Assembly: GCA_015061845.1 (NCBI GenBank)
Contig: SUVT01000025.1
Location: 1 to 32,283 of the forward strand
Reading direction: 5' to 3'
Source of the DNA: Lentisphaerota bacterium
Lineage (GTDB): Bacteria > Verrucomicrobiota > Lentisphaeria > Victivallales > UBA1829
DNA: 32,283 nt
In this document: positions 16,588-24,330 of the stretch, in pieces
How the letters are laid out: each line of letters opens with the position of its first letter
Numbering within the stretch: the first letter of the stretch is position 1
Notes under the pieces: model-generated
Seen by the model: the letters and a program-made list of their open reading frames with translations, nothing else
Databases searched by the model: none
Told to the model about the DNA's origin: nothing
Translations under genes and position numbers: made by a program

Positions 16588-16708
16588 GTCATTTTATCAT
16601 GGTTTAATTCATTGTATTTGAAAAAAAAGAGTGATTTTTCCGGAAAAATTTTTCGTTTCCCCCCTTGACAGTTGCAATTTTCAGGAATTTTCTTTTCAGA
16701 ATAAAAGC

Positions 16709-17473
16709 TCAGTTTAAATCGATTATATCGTAAAATCCCTGCGCCTGAAAGGCATTTTTTTCGCTGCCGGAATGGGTTCCTTCGATATAAAAATATCCGT
16801 CATCCACCATGCCGGAACAGCATAAATGTTCGCCGAAGCCTGTTGTCTGATTGAAGTTGATCTGGATCTCTTTCATCCGGACCGGAGCTTTGCTCTGCTC
16901 TCCAAGCCAGTCTTCCGTAAACATTGCGTAATAGGTATTGTTCAAATGCCGGTTGTAATCAATATAGGTGGAAGAAATTCTGTGATCGACCGGCATCGTC
17001 AGAGAACGATCCGCAACAGAAAGTTTGCCCAGAGATTCCCCTTGGAAGAAGGTGTCTCCTTCAAACTCCCATTGAGGAAGTCCGGTCAAATATTTTGCCG
17101 GGGAGACCGGACGGTAGTTATTGGGATTCAGAGTGAGCCATGCACTGCCTGCTTTCCCGAACACCGTTCCGTCTTTCGCTGAACTGAGAATGAATTGACG
17201 GTATGCAAACAATCTGTCAAATCCGCTGGGGTAGGTCGTGATCCTGAGAATATCACCGTACTCCGGAAAAATATCCATTTTTACTCTGATCCGGGAGAGA
17301 ACCCAGCTTAAATCACTTTCCCGGAGCTGCTTCAAGCCAAGCCCCAGCTGATCGGCATGTCTTCCGGCAGAATCCTGAAGATAGTTGAAAATCGACCAGC
17401 TCCGCATTTTTGCATCGACGGAAATATCGTTGAGCTGAACCGGATATTCAATAACAAACGGCTGATTTTTCAT
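16709..17473 (-). CDS. Acyl-ACP thioesterase (FatA/FatB-like)
   Basis: This 254-aa double-hotdog protein is of the acyl-ACP thioesterase family, which releases free fatty acids from acyl-ACP. The first hotdog has WVLSRIRVKMDIFPEYGD and TYPSGFDRLFAYRQF. The second has the catalytic Asp-x-Asn-x-His pattern as IDYNRHLNNTYY (Asp172, Asn174, His176), matching the plant FatB triad region. Its length fits bacterial members, which lack the plant transit peptide. AAAGGGA, at 7-nt spacing, overlaps the end of the upstream NifX-like gene, giving a 12-nt gap and a shared operon. Chain-length preference cannot be told. Confidence 0.88.
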   Translation of the reverse strand: MKNQPFVIEYPVQLNDISVDAKMRSWSIFNYLQDSAGRHADQLGLGLKQLRESDLSWVLSRIRVKMDIFPEYGDILRITTYPSGFDRLFAYRQFILSSAKDGTVFGKAGSAWLTLNPNNYRPVSPAKYLTGLPQWEFEGDTFFQGESLGKLSVADRSLTMPVDHRISSTYIDYNRHLNNTYYAMFTEDWLGEQSKAPVRMKEIQINFNQTTGFGEHLCCSGMVDDGYFYIEGTHSGSEKNAFQAQGFYDIIDLN

Positions 17474-17485
17474 AATTATTCCCTT

Positions 17486-17827
17486 TCAAAACGTTCCTGC
17501 ACAAGCTCCGCAGCTTTCTCCGTGATCCGTGCAGGAATATTTTTCCCCGGGAACCAGAGTACCAGCAAGAAACGATTCTTTCACTTGCTGAACGTCTCCC
17601 GCAACTCCCGGAATGACTTCGATCTTCATTGTTTTCAGCAGCTCCATCATGCAATTTCCGATCCCGTTGCAAACAAGAACTTCCACACCGTTCTTTTTCA
17701 GAAAGAGCGGTATTTTTCCCGAACATGCAACCTTTTCTTCCAAGCCGTCAGAAAGCAGAAGAAACTCTGTCGTTTTGCCCAAACTTCCGGCAATTTCCTG
17801 ACCGCAGAGAGAAAAAGCTGTTTTCAT
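17486..17827 (-). CDS. NifX/NifB-type dinitrogenase iron-molybdenum cofactor family protein
   Basis: This 113-aa protein is of the NifB/NifX/MTH1175-like family (PF02579 type), small alpha/beta proteins that bind Fe-S or Fe-Mo precursor clusters. The N-terminus MKTAFSLCGQEIAGSLGKTT and the central LVCNGIGNCMMELL block fit. The C-terminal tail is Cys-rich (Cys99, 106, 109) with a nearby His. No nitrogenase genes are near, so a nitrogen-fixation role is not implied. The start at 17827 is chosen by homology and lacks a clear Shine-Dalgarno. A TTG inside the upstream gene is the next alternative. It lies between the Gfo/Idh gene (19-nt gap) and the thioesterase. Confidence 0.75.
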   Translation of the reverse strand: MKTAFSLCGQEIAGSLGKTTEFLLLSDGLEEKVACSGKIPLFLKKNGVEVLVCNGIGNCMMELLKTMKIEVIPGVAGDVQQVKESFLAGTLVPGEKYSCTDHGESCGACAGTF

Positions 17828-17846
17828 GGGAAGTATTTTCAATGAA

Positions 17847-18851
17847 TCAGAACTTTGAATCGTCTGCAAGCTTCTGCAATTCAAGTGTCTGACGGGCGCG
17901 TTTCAGAATGAGAGCTGTATTCATTTCCGCCTCTTTACCGTCAAGCTCCATGAGGAACCAGTCAAGATAACGCGGTCCGGTGTAAGGCTCTGCGGTAAAT
18001 TGACGGGGTTCGGCTTCTCCGTTGATCCAGGCAGTCATGTTGTTCTGAATGCAGTTGAACTCAAGAACACCCTTTGTTCCCCAGACGGTGAACCGCCAGT
18101 AGTGGGGCATTTTGTAGCCATGAGAATCGGGTTCTGCATATGAGACATCTCCGAGAACTCCGCAGCCATTTTCCATAACAAGCATGAACTGCGCAGCATC
18201 ATTGAAGCAGTCACAGCCGGAATCAAATGCCTGCCAGGTGCGGGCTGCTGCAAACTTCGTGATTTCCATACCGGTCATCCACGGAATGAAATCCATGGCA
18301 TGAATTGCAATATCGTTGATGGTTCCACCATGTTTCCCGGGTTCAAAATACCAGTGCGGACGGGAATTCAGAAGAAGCGGATGCTGTCCGCCGAACTGGA
18401 TCTGGGTGATTTTCCCCAATTCTCCGGCAAGAATCATTTTCCGGGCAGTGGTGAACGGATCATAGGTACGGAGATCCAGCATACAGCCGACGGAAAGTTT
18501 CTTTTCTGCAGAGAGTTTTTCGATTTCATCCAGTTCCTGCAGAGAGGTACAGAGGGGTTTGTCTGCAATCACATGTTTTCCGGCTTTCAGCGCACTGAGA
18601 ATGACAGCGCCGCGTTTGCCGTAATAATCTCCGGTTGCGACGATATCGCAATCCGCTTCCTGAAGCATGGTTTCCAGAGAGGTATAGACCGGAAGATCCA
18701 AACCTGCATGAGCATCAAGAAATGCCTGACGTGCGGCGGAATCTTCTTCGCAAATCGCTGTGATTTCCAGTTCTTTTGATTCCTGTGCAGCCTGAAACAG
18801 TGCGTTGATGTGTCCATGACGCAATCCGGCAAAAGCAATTTTTCTGATCAT
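17847..18851 (-). CDS. Gfo/Idh/MocA-family NAD(P)-dependent oxidoreductase
   Basis: This 334-aa enzyme belongs to the family that oxidises or reduces sugars, inositols and related polyols. The nucleotide-binding start is FAGLRHGHI, a variant of GxGxxG. The family EKP motif appears as DKP (97-99 in AGKHVIADKPL). The catalytic region GGTINDIAIHAMD (175-187) provides His184. The start at 18851 has AAGGAA at 6-nt spacing. The open frame continues 78 codons further upstream, but only because it runs through an inserted MITE-like element; that part is not protein-like. First gene of an operon with the NifX-like and thioesterase genes. Substrate unknown. Confidence 0.88.
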   Translation of the reverse strand: MIRKIAFAGLRHGHINALFQAAQESKELEITAICEEDSAARQAFLDAHAGLDLPVYTSLETMLQEADCDIVATGDYYGKRGAVILSALKAGKHVIADKPLCTSLQELDEIEKLSAEKKLSVGCMLDLRTYDPFTTARKMILAGELGKITQIQFGGQHPLLLNSRPHWYFEPGKHGGTINDIAIHAMDFIPWMTGMEITKFAAARTWQAFDSGCDCFNDAAQFMLVMENGCGVLGDVSYAEPDSHGYKMPHYWRFTVWGTKGVLEFNCIQNNMTAWINGEAEPRQFTAEPYTGPRYLDWFLMELDGKEAEMNTALILKRARQTLELQKLADDSKF

Positions 18852-18862
18852 CTGAGTTCCTT

Positions 18863-18872
18863 TTCTTTTTAT
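18863..18872. repeat. Left 10-bp target-site duplication of the MITE-like element
   Basis: TTCTTTTTAT directly precedes the left terminal inverted repeat and recurs exactly at 19105-19114 after the right one. The bases just left of it (18852-18862) hold the Shine-Dalgarno of the Gfo/Idh gene. Confidence 0.85.
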
Positions 18873-18898
18873 GCTCTGTTCCCAATAAAGGTTGTTAC

Positions 18899-18950
18899 TT
18901 GAGGAGGGGAAAAAGCCCTTTTTAGGAAAGGTCCTTTTCCCCCTCCTCAA
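18899..18950. repeat. Large palindrome inside the MITE-like element
   Basis: The left arm starts TTGAGGAGGGG (18899-18913) and is complementary to the right arm 18935-18950 with one bulged base, giving a stem of about 15 bp. Confidence 0.8.
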
Positions 18951-19014
18951 CTTGTCACGGCGCAGCCTGAAAGGCGAAGACGGAACTCCACCCCTTTTTT
19001 CCAAACCTTTTTGC

Positions 19015-19051
19015 GGCATTCCGATTTTTACGATGTAAAAATCGAAATGCC
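19015..19051. repeat. 17-bp-arm hairpin inside the MITE-like element
   Basis: GGCATTCCGATTTTTAC (19015-19031) pairs with 19035-19051 over a 3-nt loop with a single mismatch. On the minus strand, the sense strand of the downstream operon, that position is a G-U wobble, so the RNA stem is continuous there. Confidence 0.85.
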
Positions 19052-19104
19052 ATCTTAAAGTTAAAATAGCAGAAGGATTTACCAACCTGTATGGGGAACA
19101 GCGC

Positions 19105-19114
19105 TTCTTTTTAT
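19105..19114. repeat. Right 10-bp target-site duplication of the MITE-like element
   Basis: Exact copy of TTCTTTTTAT at 18863-18872, directly abutting the right terminal inverted repeat. Confidence 0.85.
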
Positions 19115-19135
19115 GGAAGATTTGTCTTTTCCTTT

Positions 19136-19163
19136 AATATAACGCTGTCAGAAGAAATTTCAA
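19136..19163 (-). promoter_or_regulatory. Promoter of the Gfo/Idh-NifX-thioesterase operon
   Basis: On the minus strand, TTGAAA (19163-19158) and TATATT (19141-19136) are separated by 16 bp. Transcription from about 19129 would run through the inserted element, giving a leader of about 277 nt. The same box pair, at 17-bp spacing, occurs in front of the glycosidase operon. Confidence 0.6.
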
Positions 19164-19210
19164 CCGGAAAAAATGATATTTATTCAGGGTTATTCCAATA
19201 AATTCCCCGC

Positions 19211-19251
19211 AAAAAAAACGCCGCTGCAATTCTTTGAAAATCTGCAGCGGC
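19211..19251 (-). terminator. Strong intrinsic terminator of the glycosidase operon
   Basis: GCCGCTGCA (19220-19228) and TGCAGCGGC (19243-19251) form a perfect 9-bp stem. On the minus strand it is followed by a run of eight Ts (19218-19211). It lies 23 bp after the stop of the 1307-aa gene. Confidence 0.92.
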
Positions 19252-19274
19252 ATTTTGTGCTTTGGATAATCGGA

Positions 19275-22200
19275 TTATTCGGAAAGTTTGATCACGCGAT
19301 ACTGTTTTCCGGGGATCCCTATGATGGTAAGACGGTTTATCCAAATCGCAACCTGTTCATCGTGTCTCAGATTTTCAAGCCCTTTCACCGTTTTCAATCC
19401 AAGAGCGGAAAGATTCAGTTGTTCCAGGGTCAGATCACGCTTGTTGTTTTCAAGGTTCATGACAACTGCATAGGCTTTGCCCTTATCCTTGTAGAAACTC
19501 ACGATTTCCCGTTTCGGATCAGTCTTGCAAATGGTCTGTTTCCAGTAGGGTACAAAGGTGAGTTTTCCTTTCCGGTAATCCATATCCCGCAGGATCGCAA
19601 AAGAACGGTAAGTATTTTTCTTGTGATAAAGCCATCCGGTGTTGATCTGGCAATCATGGAGCAACGCAAGCCCGAACAGATAATTCTGATGAGCATCCAG
19701 CTCATCATAGGCTGCTTTTGCAGACGGAGAATGTTTTTTCCCGTTGAGATAATTTCTGATATCATTGTCGATACGGAACTCTGGGAGCATTGCCCCGATG
19801 ACTCCGAAATTCCGTCCCATATATTCCGCACGGAAAACATCCGGACGCAGGATTTCCTGATAACCCCGGTTTTTCACCAGACGGGAGTTGAAGTTTTCAC
19901 CGTCAATGAAAGCCCCGGCGAAGCCGTGTACCTGGGCACAGATCTGTCCGCTGTTGTGATAGATAATGAAACTGTCGGAACGGTGTTCTCTCAGCATGGT
20001 GTAAATCCGTTTCACCATCTGACGGGCTCCGCGGTAATTGGTTGTCGGAAGAACCTGACCGTTCTTGAGATATCCGCAGCCGTGAGCTGTGTTGGTGCAT
20101 TCACGGGGCTGAGACATGTCAAAATAGAACCCGCGCAGGTTGCACTGTTTGACGAACTGCTGAAGTCCCCAGAGGTCAAAATCCTGGAAAGAACGGCTTG
20201 CCTGACAGACAGGCATCCTGTTGTTTCTGGTGTCGGAAACCGTGATGACCGGCATATTGGAACTGCAGATCCATTCATAGCCGAACTGTTTGAACTCTTT
20301 GGAATCTCCCCAGGTTTCATGCAGCTGGAAGTAGGGCAGTACGCTGATCCTGTTGTTTTTGCCAAAGGTTTTGTTGTAATTACCAGCTGTCAGATTTTCA
20401 CGGACAAAGGGATAGCAGACATCGCCGCAGGTCTGTGAGACTTTGCCCCAGCCGCCAGCCCACCAGATCAGAAAATCTTTGTTTTCTTCATCTTTGAAGA
20501 CAGTGTTGAGATCCTTTGAAGCGCAGAACCGCATATCACGATAGCCCGGGTCGACCGGTTTTGCCGGTGTCGCCTGAAGACTGAATTCAAAGGTTTCATC
20601 TCCGGTCAGAAGTGTCGGAGTGTTGATCAGGTTGATCTTCATAACCGTATTGTTTGCGGTCCGTTCCGCTTCCAAAGCCTGATTGGAATGGTCAAGCCCC
20701 CAGTTATGGGAGTGTTCCGCAACAAAAGAAATTCCTTTTTCTGCGCTGCCCACCCAGAGCGGACGGTTCGTGCCGTTCCATTTTGTCAGCGTTCCGGTTG
20801 TGGAAAGAGTGTAGTCATAAGGTACAATCAGATCGCCATACTCTTTTTTCAGAGGAATCACGATCTGAAGTTTATTGACAGTGACCCCTTTCGCATGCGG
20901 TTTCAAGGTGAATTTGTGCCACATGAAACCATCATATTCCACGGTGGTGTTCATGACAAAGTCAACACCGCCCAGAGAACCTTTCCCTTCAATCACCGCT
21001 TCTGTATCTTTCCGGGAAAGAACTTTGTTCTTCATGATCAATTTTCCCTCGTCCGTTGCAACCGAAATCGGCGCGGCAAGAATGTTTTCACCTTCCACAA
21101 ATATCTTTTCTGGAAGCGGATTCTTTCCGAAATCATATCCGCTGTTCAGCAGGGAAACGGTGTTTTCTTTCACCTTTACAGGAATCCACGGGGACGGGAC
21201 TTTATCGGAAATACCGATCTTGTTGCCATACCATGCAGGCATGGGAAGATGAGAAATAACGGTTTCTTTTTCTGCTGCAGTAATTCCGTTTTCAACGAGT
21301 TTGACATTGACCCGGTAATCACCCGGTGCATATCCTTTCAGGGAAAGTTCCGTCTGAAAAGCAAGTTCGCTCAACTCAATGACTATTTTCCAGAGAGATT
21401 TCTTATCTTTAAAGATCTCCACCACTGCTTTGGTATTATCCGGATTGATATTGAGCTGCGGGAAACTTCCGGAAACAGAAACCATCTGTTTTGACGGAAT
21501 CGGAGCGATCCGAAGCTGAATATCATCCAGAGAATAAACAGGATTATCAAGTTTGAAATAAACCTGTTTCCCATCTTTGGAAGTCACAAGAAAGGAAATA
21601 TTCATAACGGATGCCGGGAATTTTGTATAATATGAGATCTCCACAGATTTTCCAGGTTGGATTCGGGTCGTTTGATCCCAAAGGATTTTTGTTCCAGCTT
21701 TCAACTGATAGCGGACATCCTGTACTTTCTGACCGGCATTCTGGAGAAATCCTTTGAATTTGATTCCATTGCAGTCGAATTTTTCAATGTCATCAATGCG
21801 GACCGCTACGGTATTTTTTCCGGCGAGAGTGAATTTACCATAGAATTTTTCTTTCCGGAAACCGCCTTTCCCGGAATTGGGATCCTGAATGAGACTTTCT
21901 GTCTGCAATTTCAGTTTTTTCCAGTTTCTGGCAAAGTTTGCCTCAAAGACAGTTCCGTCTGCGGGAGTGATCCCAAGATCTTTGAGCGGAATAAAGCCTT
22001 CCACCTGCCAGCCGTTTTCATTGACAGCACTGACCGTTTTCCACTTGGGAGTCCATTTCAGAAAAATCTCTTTTTTTGCAGAAATGGTGTAATCATATTT
22101 GATATCCAGAGTATTGACTGCCATGTAGTAATTCATGGTGTTATACAGAAAATCAAGAATCAGAGAGTCGTCATTGTCGATATCCTGATCGTGATCGCCT

Positions 22201-23198
22201 CTCTGGCGGAGGAACATACCATCCAGCAGGGCTGTGTGGGCAAGCTCAAAAGCCTTTTTTCCGAGAGGGGATTTCAGGAAGAAATAGAGATTGTCTTTGT
22301 CGTAAGTCAGATAAAGAACGGCGGGAACTTCCGCAACACTGCCTGTTGCAGAGTTGAAAAGCAGGGGAAATGCAGTTGCATTGTCATATTCCCCGGCAGA
22401 CATTTTTCCGTCGGTCGTGACTTTCCCGGCGGCAGGGGCAAGAGTAAATTCCGGTTTCGGCGGGGTGATCCGTTCTTTCTGGTAAAGATAATAAATTTCA
22501 GCCGGAGTCAGAGCTTTGCCGTAAATACTGATCTCATCCATGATCCGGTTATTGCCTTTGTTCCAGCCGCCCCAGCTTTGACCGAATGTGATGCTGCCGA
22601 CATTGGAAGTCGCAGGAGCAGGAGCCTTTTTCACAACTGTTCCCACACAGATTCCATCCATATATAGAGAGGCTTTCTGATTGTCCCAGACATAAGCGTA
22701 CTGATGCCATGCTTTTTTATCGTAAGTATTTTCTCCGGGCAGGGAGACCGTAGCTGTCTGATTTTTCTTTTCAAAGAGATACCGTTCCAGGATCCACGGA
22801 CGGAAGCTGTAACCGTATTTGTAAAAAAGAGTATTTCTGCCGCGCTCGTTCAACTCAAAAAAGATGTGATGGAGTTTGTCATTCGTGTTGAACTCAACAT
22901 GATCCAGTTTTTTCTGCCAGAACGTGATTGTTCCGCTCTGACCGTTGACATTTTTCAGAGCTGAATATTTCAGAGCTTCATGAGAGTTCCCGGTTTTGAA
23001 GCCTTTTCCTTTGTAACCTTCCACGAATTCCGGTTTTTTCCCTTTGGCAAGGAATGTTCCTTCCGGAGACCCTTTTGCAAAAGCGGCAGTTGTACCGTTT
23101 TCAAAATCCAGGTAGAACAATCTGGATTCCTCAACTGCATTCTGAGCAAAGATCCCGCTAGTAAGGAAAAGCGAGAAGAGTAACAGACGTTTTTTCAT
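19275..23198 (-). CDS. Large secreted glycoside hydrolase-like protein (LamG-like + CBM9-like + DUF6067/GH123-N-type)
   Basis: This 1307-aa protein has a signal peptide (cleavage likely after FAQ, residue 19). Residues about 28-245 form a LamG/concanavalin-like domain ending in RIMDEISIYGKALTPAEI. Residues about 255-460 resemble a CBM9/DOMON-like sugar-binding module (VTTDGKMSAGEYDNA; DDSLILDF). Two beta-sandwich-like stretches follow. The C-terminal part (about 640-1240) looks like the DUF6067 type linked to GH123 N-terminal domains: GISFVAEHSHNWG, then a barrel-like FYFDMSQPRECTNTAHGCGY and FAGAFIDGENF. Probably acts on polysaccharide outside the cytoplasm; substrate and catalytic residues are not established. 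AAAGGA precedes the start, 13 nt after the PL22-like gene, and the gene ends its operon. Confidence 0.7.
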   Translation of the reverse strand: MKKRLLLFSLFLTSGIFAQNAVEESRLFYLDFENGTTAAFAKGSPEGTFLAKGKKPEFVEGYKGKGFKTGNSHEALKYSALKNVNGQSGTITFWQKKLDHVEFNTNDKLHHIFFELNERGRNTLFYKYGYSFRPWILERYLFEKKNQTATVSLPGENTYDKKAWHQYAYVWDNQKASLYMDGICVGTVVKKAPAPATSNVGSITFGQSWGGWNKGNNRIMDEISIYGKALTPAEIYYLYQKERITPPKPEFTLAPAAGKVTTDGKMSAGEYDNATAFPLLFNSATGSVAEVPAVLYLTYDKDNLYFFLKSPLGKKAFELAHTALLDGMFLRQRGDHDQDIDNDDSLILDFLYNTMNYYMAVNTLDIKYDYTISAKKEIFLKWTPKWKTVSAVNENGWQVEGFIPLKDLGITPADGTVFEANFARNWKKLKLQTESLIQDPNSGKGGFRKEKFYGKFTLAGKNTVAVRIDDIEKFDCNGIKFKGFLQNAGQKVQDVRYQLKAGTKILWDQTTRIQPGKSVEISYYTKFPASVMNISFLVTSKDGKQVYFKLDNPVYSLDDIQLRIAPIPSKQMVSVSGSFPQLNINPDNTKAVVEIFKDKKSLWKIVIELSELAFQTELSLKGYAPGDYRVNVKLVENGITAAEKETVISHLPMPAWYGNKIGISDKVPSPWIPVKVKENTVSLLNSGYDFGKNPLPEKIFVEGENILAAPISVATDEGKLIMKNKVLSRKDTEAVIEGKGSLGGVDFVMNTTVEYDGFMWHKFTLKPHAKGVTVNKLQIVIPLKKEYGDLIVPYDYTLSTTGTLTKWNGTNRPLWVGSAEKGISFVAEHSHNWGLDHSNQALEAERTANNTVMKINLINTPTLLTGDETFEFSLQATPAKPVDPGYRDMRFCASKDLNTVFKDEENKDFLIWWAGGWGKVSQTCGDVCYPFVRENLTAGNYNKTFGKNNRISVLPYFQLHETWGDSKEFKQFGYEWICSSNMPVITVSDTRNNRMPVCQASRSFQDFDLWGLQQFVKQCNLRGFYFDMSQPRECTNTAHGCGYLKNGQVLPTTNYRGARQMVKRIYTMLREHRSDSFIIYHNSGQICAQVHGFAGAFIDGENFNSRLVKNRGYQEILRPDVFRAEYMGRNFGVIGAMLPEFRIDNDIRNYLNGKKHSPSAKAAYDELDAHQNYLFGLALLHDCQINTGWLYHKKNTYRSFAILRDMDYRKGKLTFVPYWKQTICKTDPKREIVSFYKDKGKAYAVVMNLENNKRDLTLEQLNLSALGLKTVKGLENLRHDEQVAIWINRLTIIGIPGKQYRVIKLSE

Positions 23199-23211
23199 GG
23201 TTTTTTATCCT

Positions 23212-24321
23212 TTATATCAGTTGTTTTACGGGGGTGACTGCCACATCAATATTTCCACGGACAGTTGTCATATAAATGATTTGAGAACCATCCGGTGAGA
23301 AATGAGGATGGGGGTCAAGATGATAGGGATTCCGGGACATCGGCGGAGGCGGCATTGCGGAAACAATATGCTTTTCTTCCCCGGTCGTTCTGTTGAAAAA
23401 CAGCAGTTCCAACGCCTGATCCTTATTCCAGATGTACGGTGTCTGATCTCCGCAGAAAAGAGTCCGGTTTCCATTGCTGTGAGCATGACAGATCGGGCGT
23501 TTCCAGACATGGGCGCGTTCCAGAGAGTCCGGATCAACTTCAAAAACTCCGTTTTCATAATCCACATAACAGATTTTGCCATCCTTGCTCCACCATTCGT
23601 GAGCCGTATTTACACCGTGACCTTCCCAGAGATCCGGACACAGCGGACGGTAATAAGTCTGGTCAATATCCATTACCCACAAACGCATCTCCATCCACTC
23701 ATATTTTCCGGTGTAGGCGTTCCGTCTCCAATCGCGCGGACACACAAACTGTTTCGGATTGACCGGAGAGAATGCGGAATGATTATGGACATACGGGAAC
23801 TCATGCAGCAGCTTGAATTCTCCGGTTTTTGCATGAAACATCGCAATGAAAGTGACATCTCCGACAACGCCGTCCGTCAGAATCCATTCTCCATCGCAGG
23901 AGAGAGAAAGGTGGGTTGAACTGCGGAACAGATGACGGCATGCGATATAATCATCCGGGATGCTGCCGATGATTTTCACTTCGCCCGCCGGATCAATGAA
24001 GCAGAGATTTTTGTGCGACATGAAATACACTCCCGAACTGTCCGGCGCGATCATCGGTGAGGCTTCCCAGAACATCCCCTGCGGGAAATATTTGATTTCC
24101 GGTTTTTCCGGATTCAGCCGGACATACGCCAGAAACCGTTCCCGGCAAGGCGGAAATGCCGCATAAAACCAGAGATATTCACCATCAGGAGAAATGCTCG
24201 GATTGGTAAAGTAAAACGGCATCTGAACCGGAGCGACCCGTTCTTTCAGAATATAACTTTTTACCCCGCTTTCAGGATCAGTCCATTCCTGAAAAAACGG
24301 ATGTTTCGATAAGTCGTACAT
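23212..24321 (-). CDS. Oligogalacturonate lyase-like beta-propeller protein (PL22-like)
   Basis: This 369-aa protein has repeated beta-propeller blades (PSISPDGEYLWFY; SCDGEWILTD; HPHFSPDGSQIIYM) and resembles the PL22 oligogalacturonate lyase family, which splits pectin-derived oligouronides in the cytoplasm. HEWWSKDGKICYVDY (241-255) and PHPHFSPDG (337-345; His338 and His340) match the family's metal-site region. The Gln that PL22 enzymes place three residues before HPH is not evident (Leu335), so activity is unproven. There is no signal peptide. It lies 9 nt after the GH106-like gene and 13 nt before the secreted glycosidase gene, in one operon. A TolB-like non-enzymatic role is the alternative. 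Confidence 0.68.
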   Translation of the reverse strand: MYDLSKHPFFQEWTDPESGVKSYILKERVAPVQMPFYFTNPSISPDGEYLWFYAAFPPCRERFLAYVRLNPEKPEIKYFPQGMFWEASPMIAPDSSGVYFMSHKNLCFIDPAGEVKIIGSIPDDYIACRHLFRSSTHLSLSCDGEWILTDGVVGDVTFIAMFHAKTGEFKLLHEFPYVHNHSAFSPVNPKQFVCPRDWRRNAYTGKYEWMEMRLWVMDIDQTYYRPLCPDLWEGHGVNTAHEWWSKDGKICYVDYENGVFEVDPDSLERAHVWKRPICHAHSNGNRTLFCGDQTPYIWNKDQALELLFFNRTTGEEKHIVSAMPPPPMSRNPYHLDPHPHFSPDGSQIIYMTTVRGNIDVAVTPVKQLI

Positions 24322-24330
24322 AAAAATTTC

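Larger units (their letters stand above)
18873..19104. mobile_element. MITE-like non-autonomous transposable element (232 bp)
   Basis: The ends are inverted copies of each other. The left end starts GCTCTGTTCCC on the plus strand (18873-18897). The right end starts GCGCTGTTCCC on the minus strand (19104-19080). 21 of 25 positions match. Perfect 10-bp duplications, TTCTTTTTAT, flank it. Inside are two large palindromes (18899-18950 and 19015-19051) and a small GCC/GGC hairpin near 18965-18975, but no transposase. It sits between the promoter at 19136-19163 and the Gfo/Idh start, so the operon transcript carries the whole element in its leader. Removing the element and one duplication leaves a normal leader of about 36 nt. 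A duplication near 10 bp would suit an IS4-like mobiliser, but the family is not identified. Confidence 0.85.

Noticed and set aside
17486-17827. Nitrogen-fixation locus suggested by the NifX-like protein
   Set aside because: No nifH/D/K, nifB or related genes are present. The family is widespread in non-fixing anaerobes.
18852-19085. N-terminal 78-codon extension of the Gfo/Idh protein
   Set aside because: It is open frame through the MITE-like element and its palindromes. The family N-terminus and Shine-Dalgarno place the start at 18851.
21657-22667. Long plus-strand open frame inside the 1307-aa gene
   Set aside because: Antisense shadow: Phe/Ile/Cys-rich, no Shine-Dalgarno, and the minus-strand reading has clear domains.
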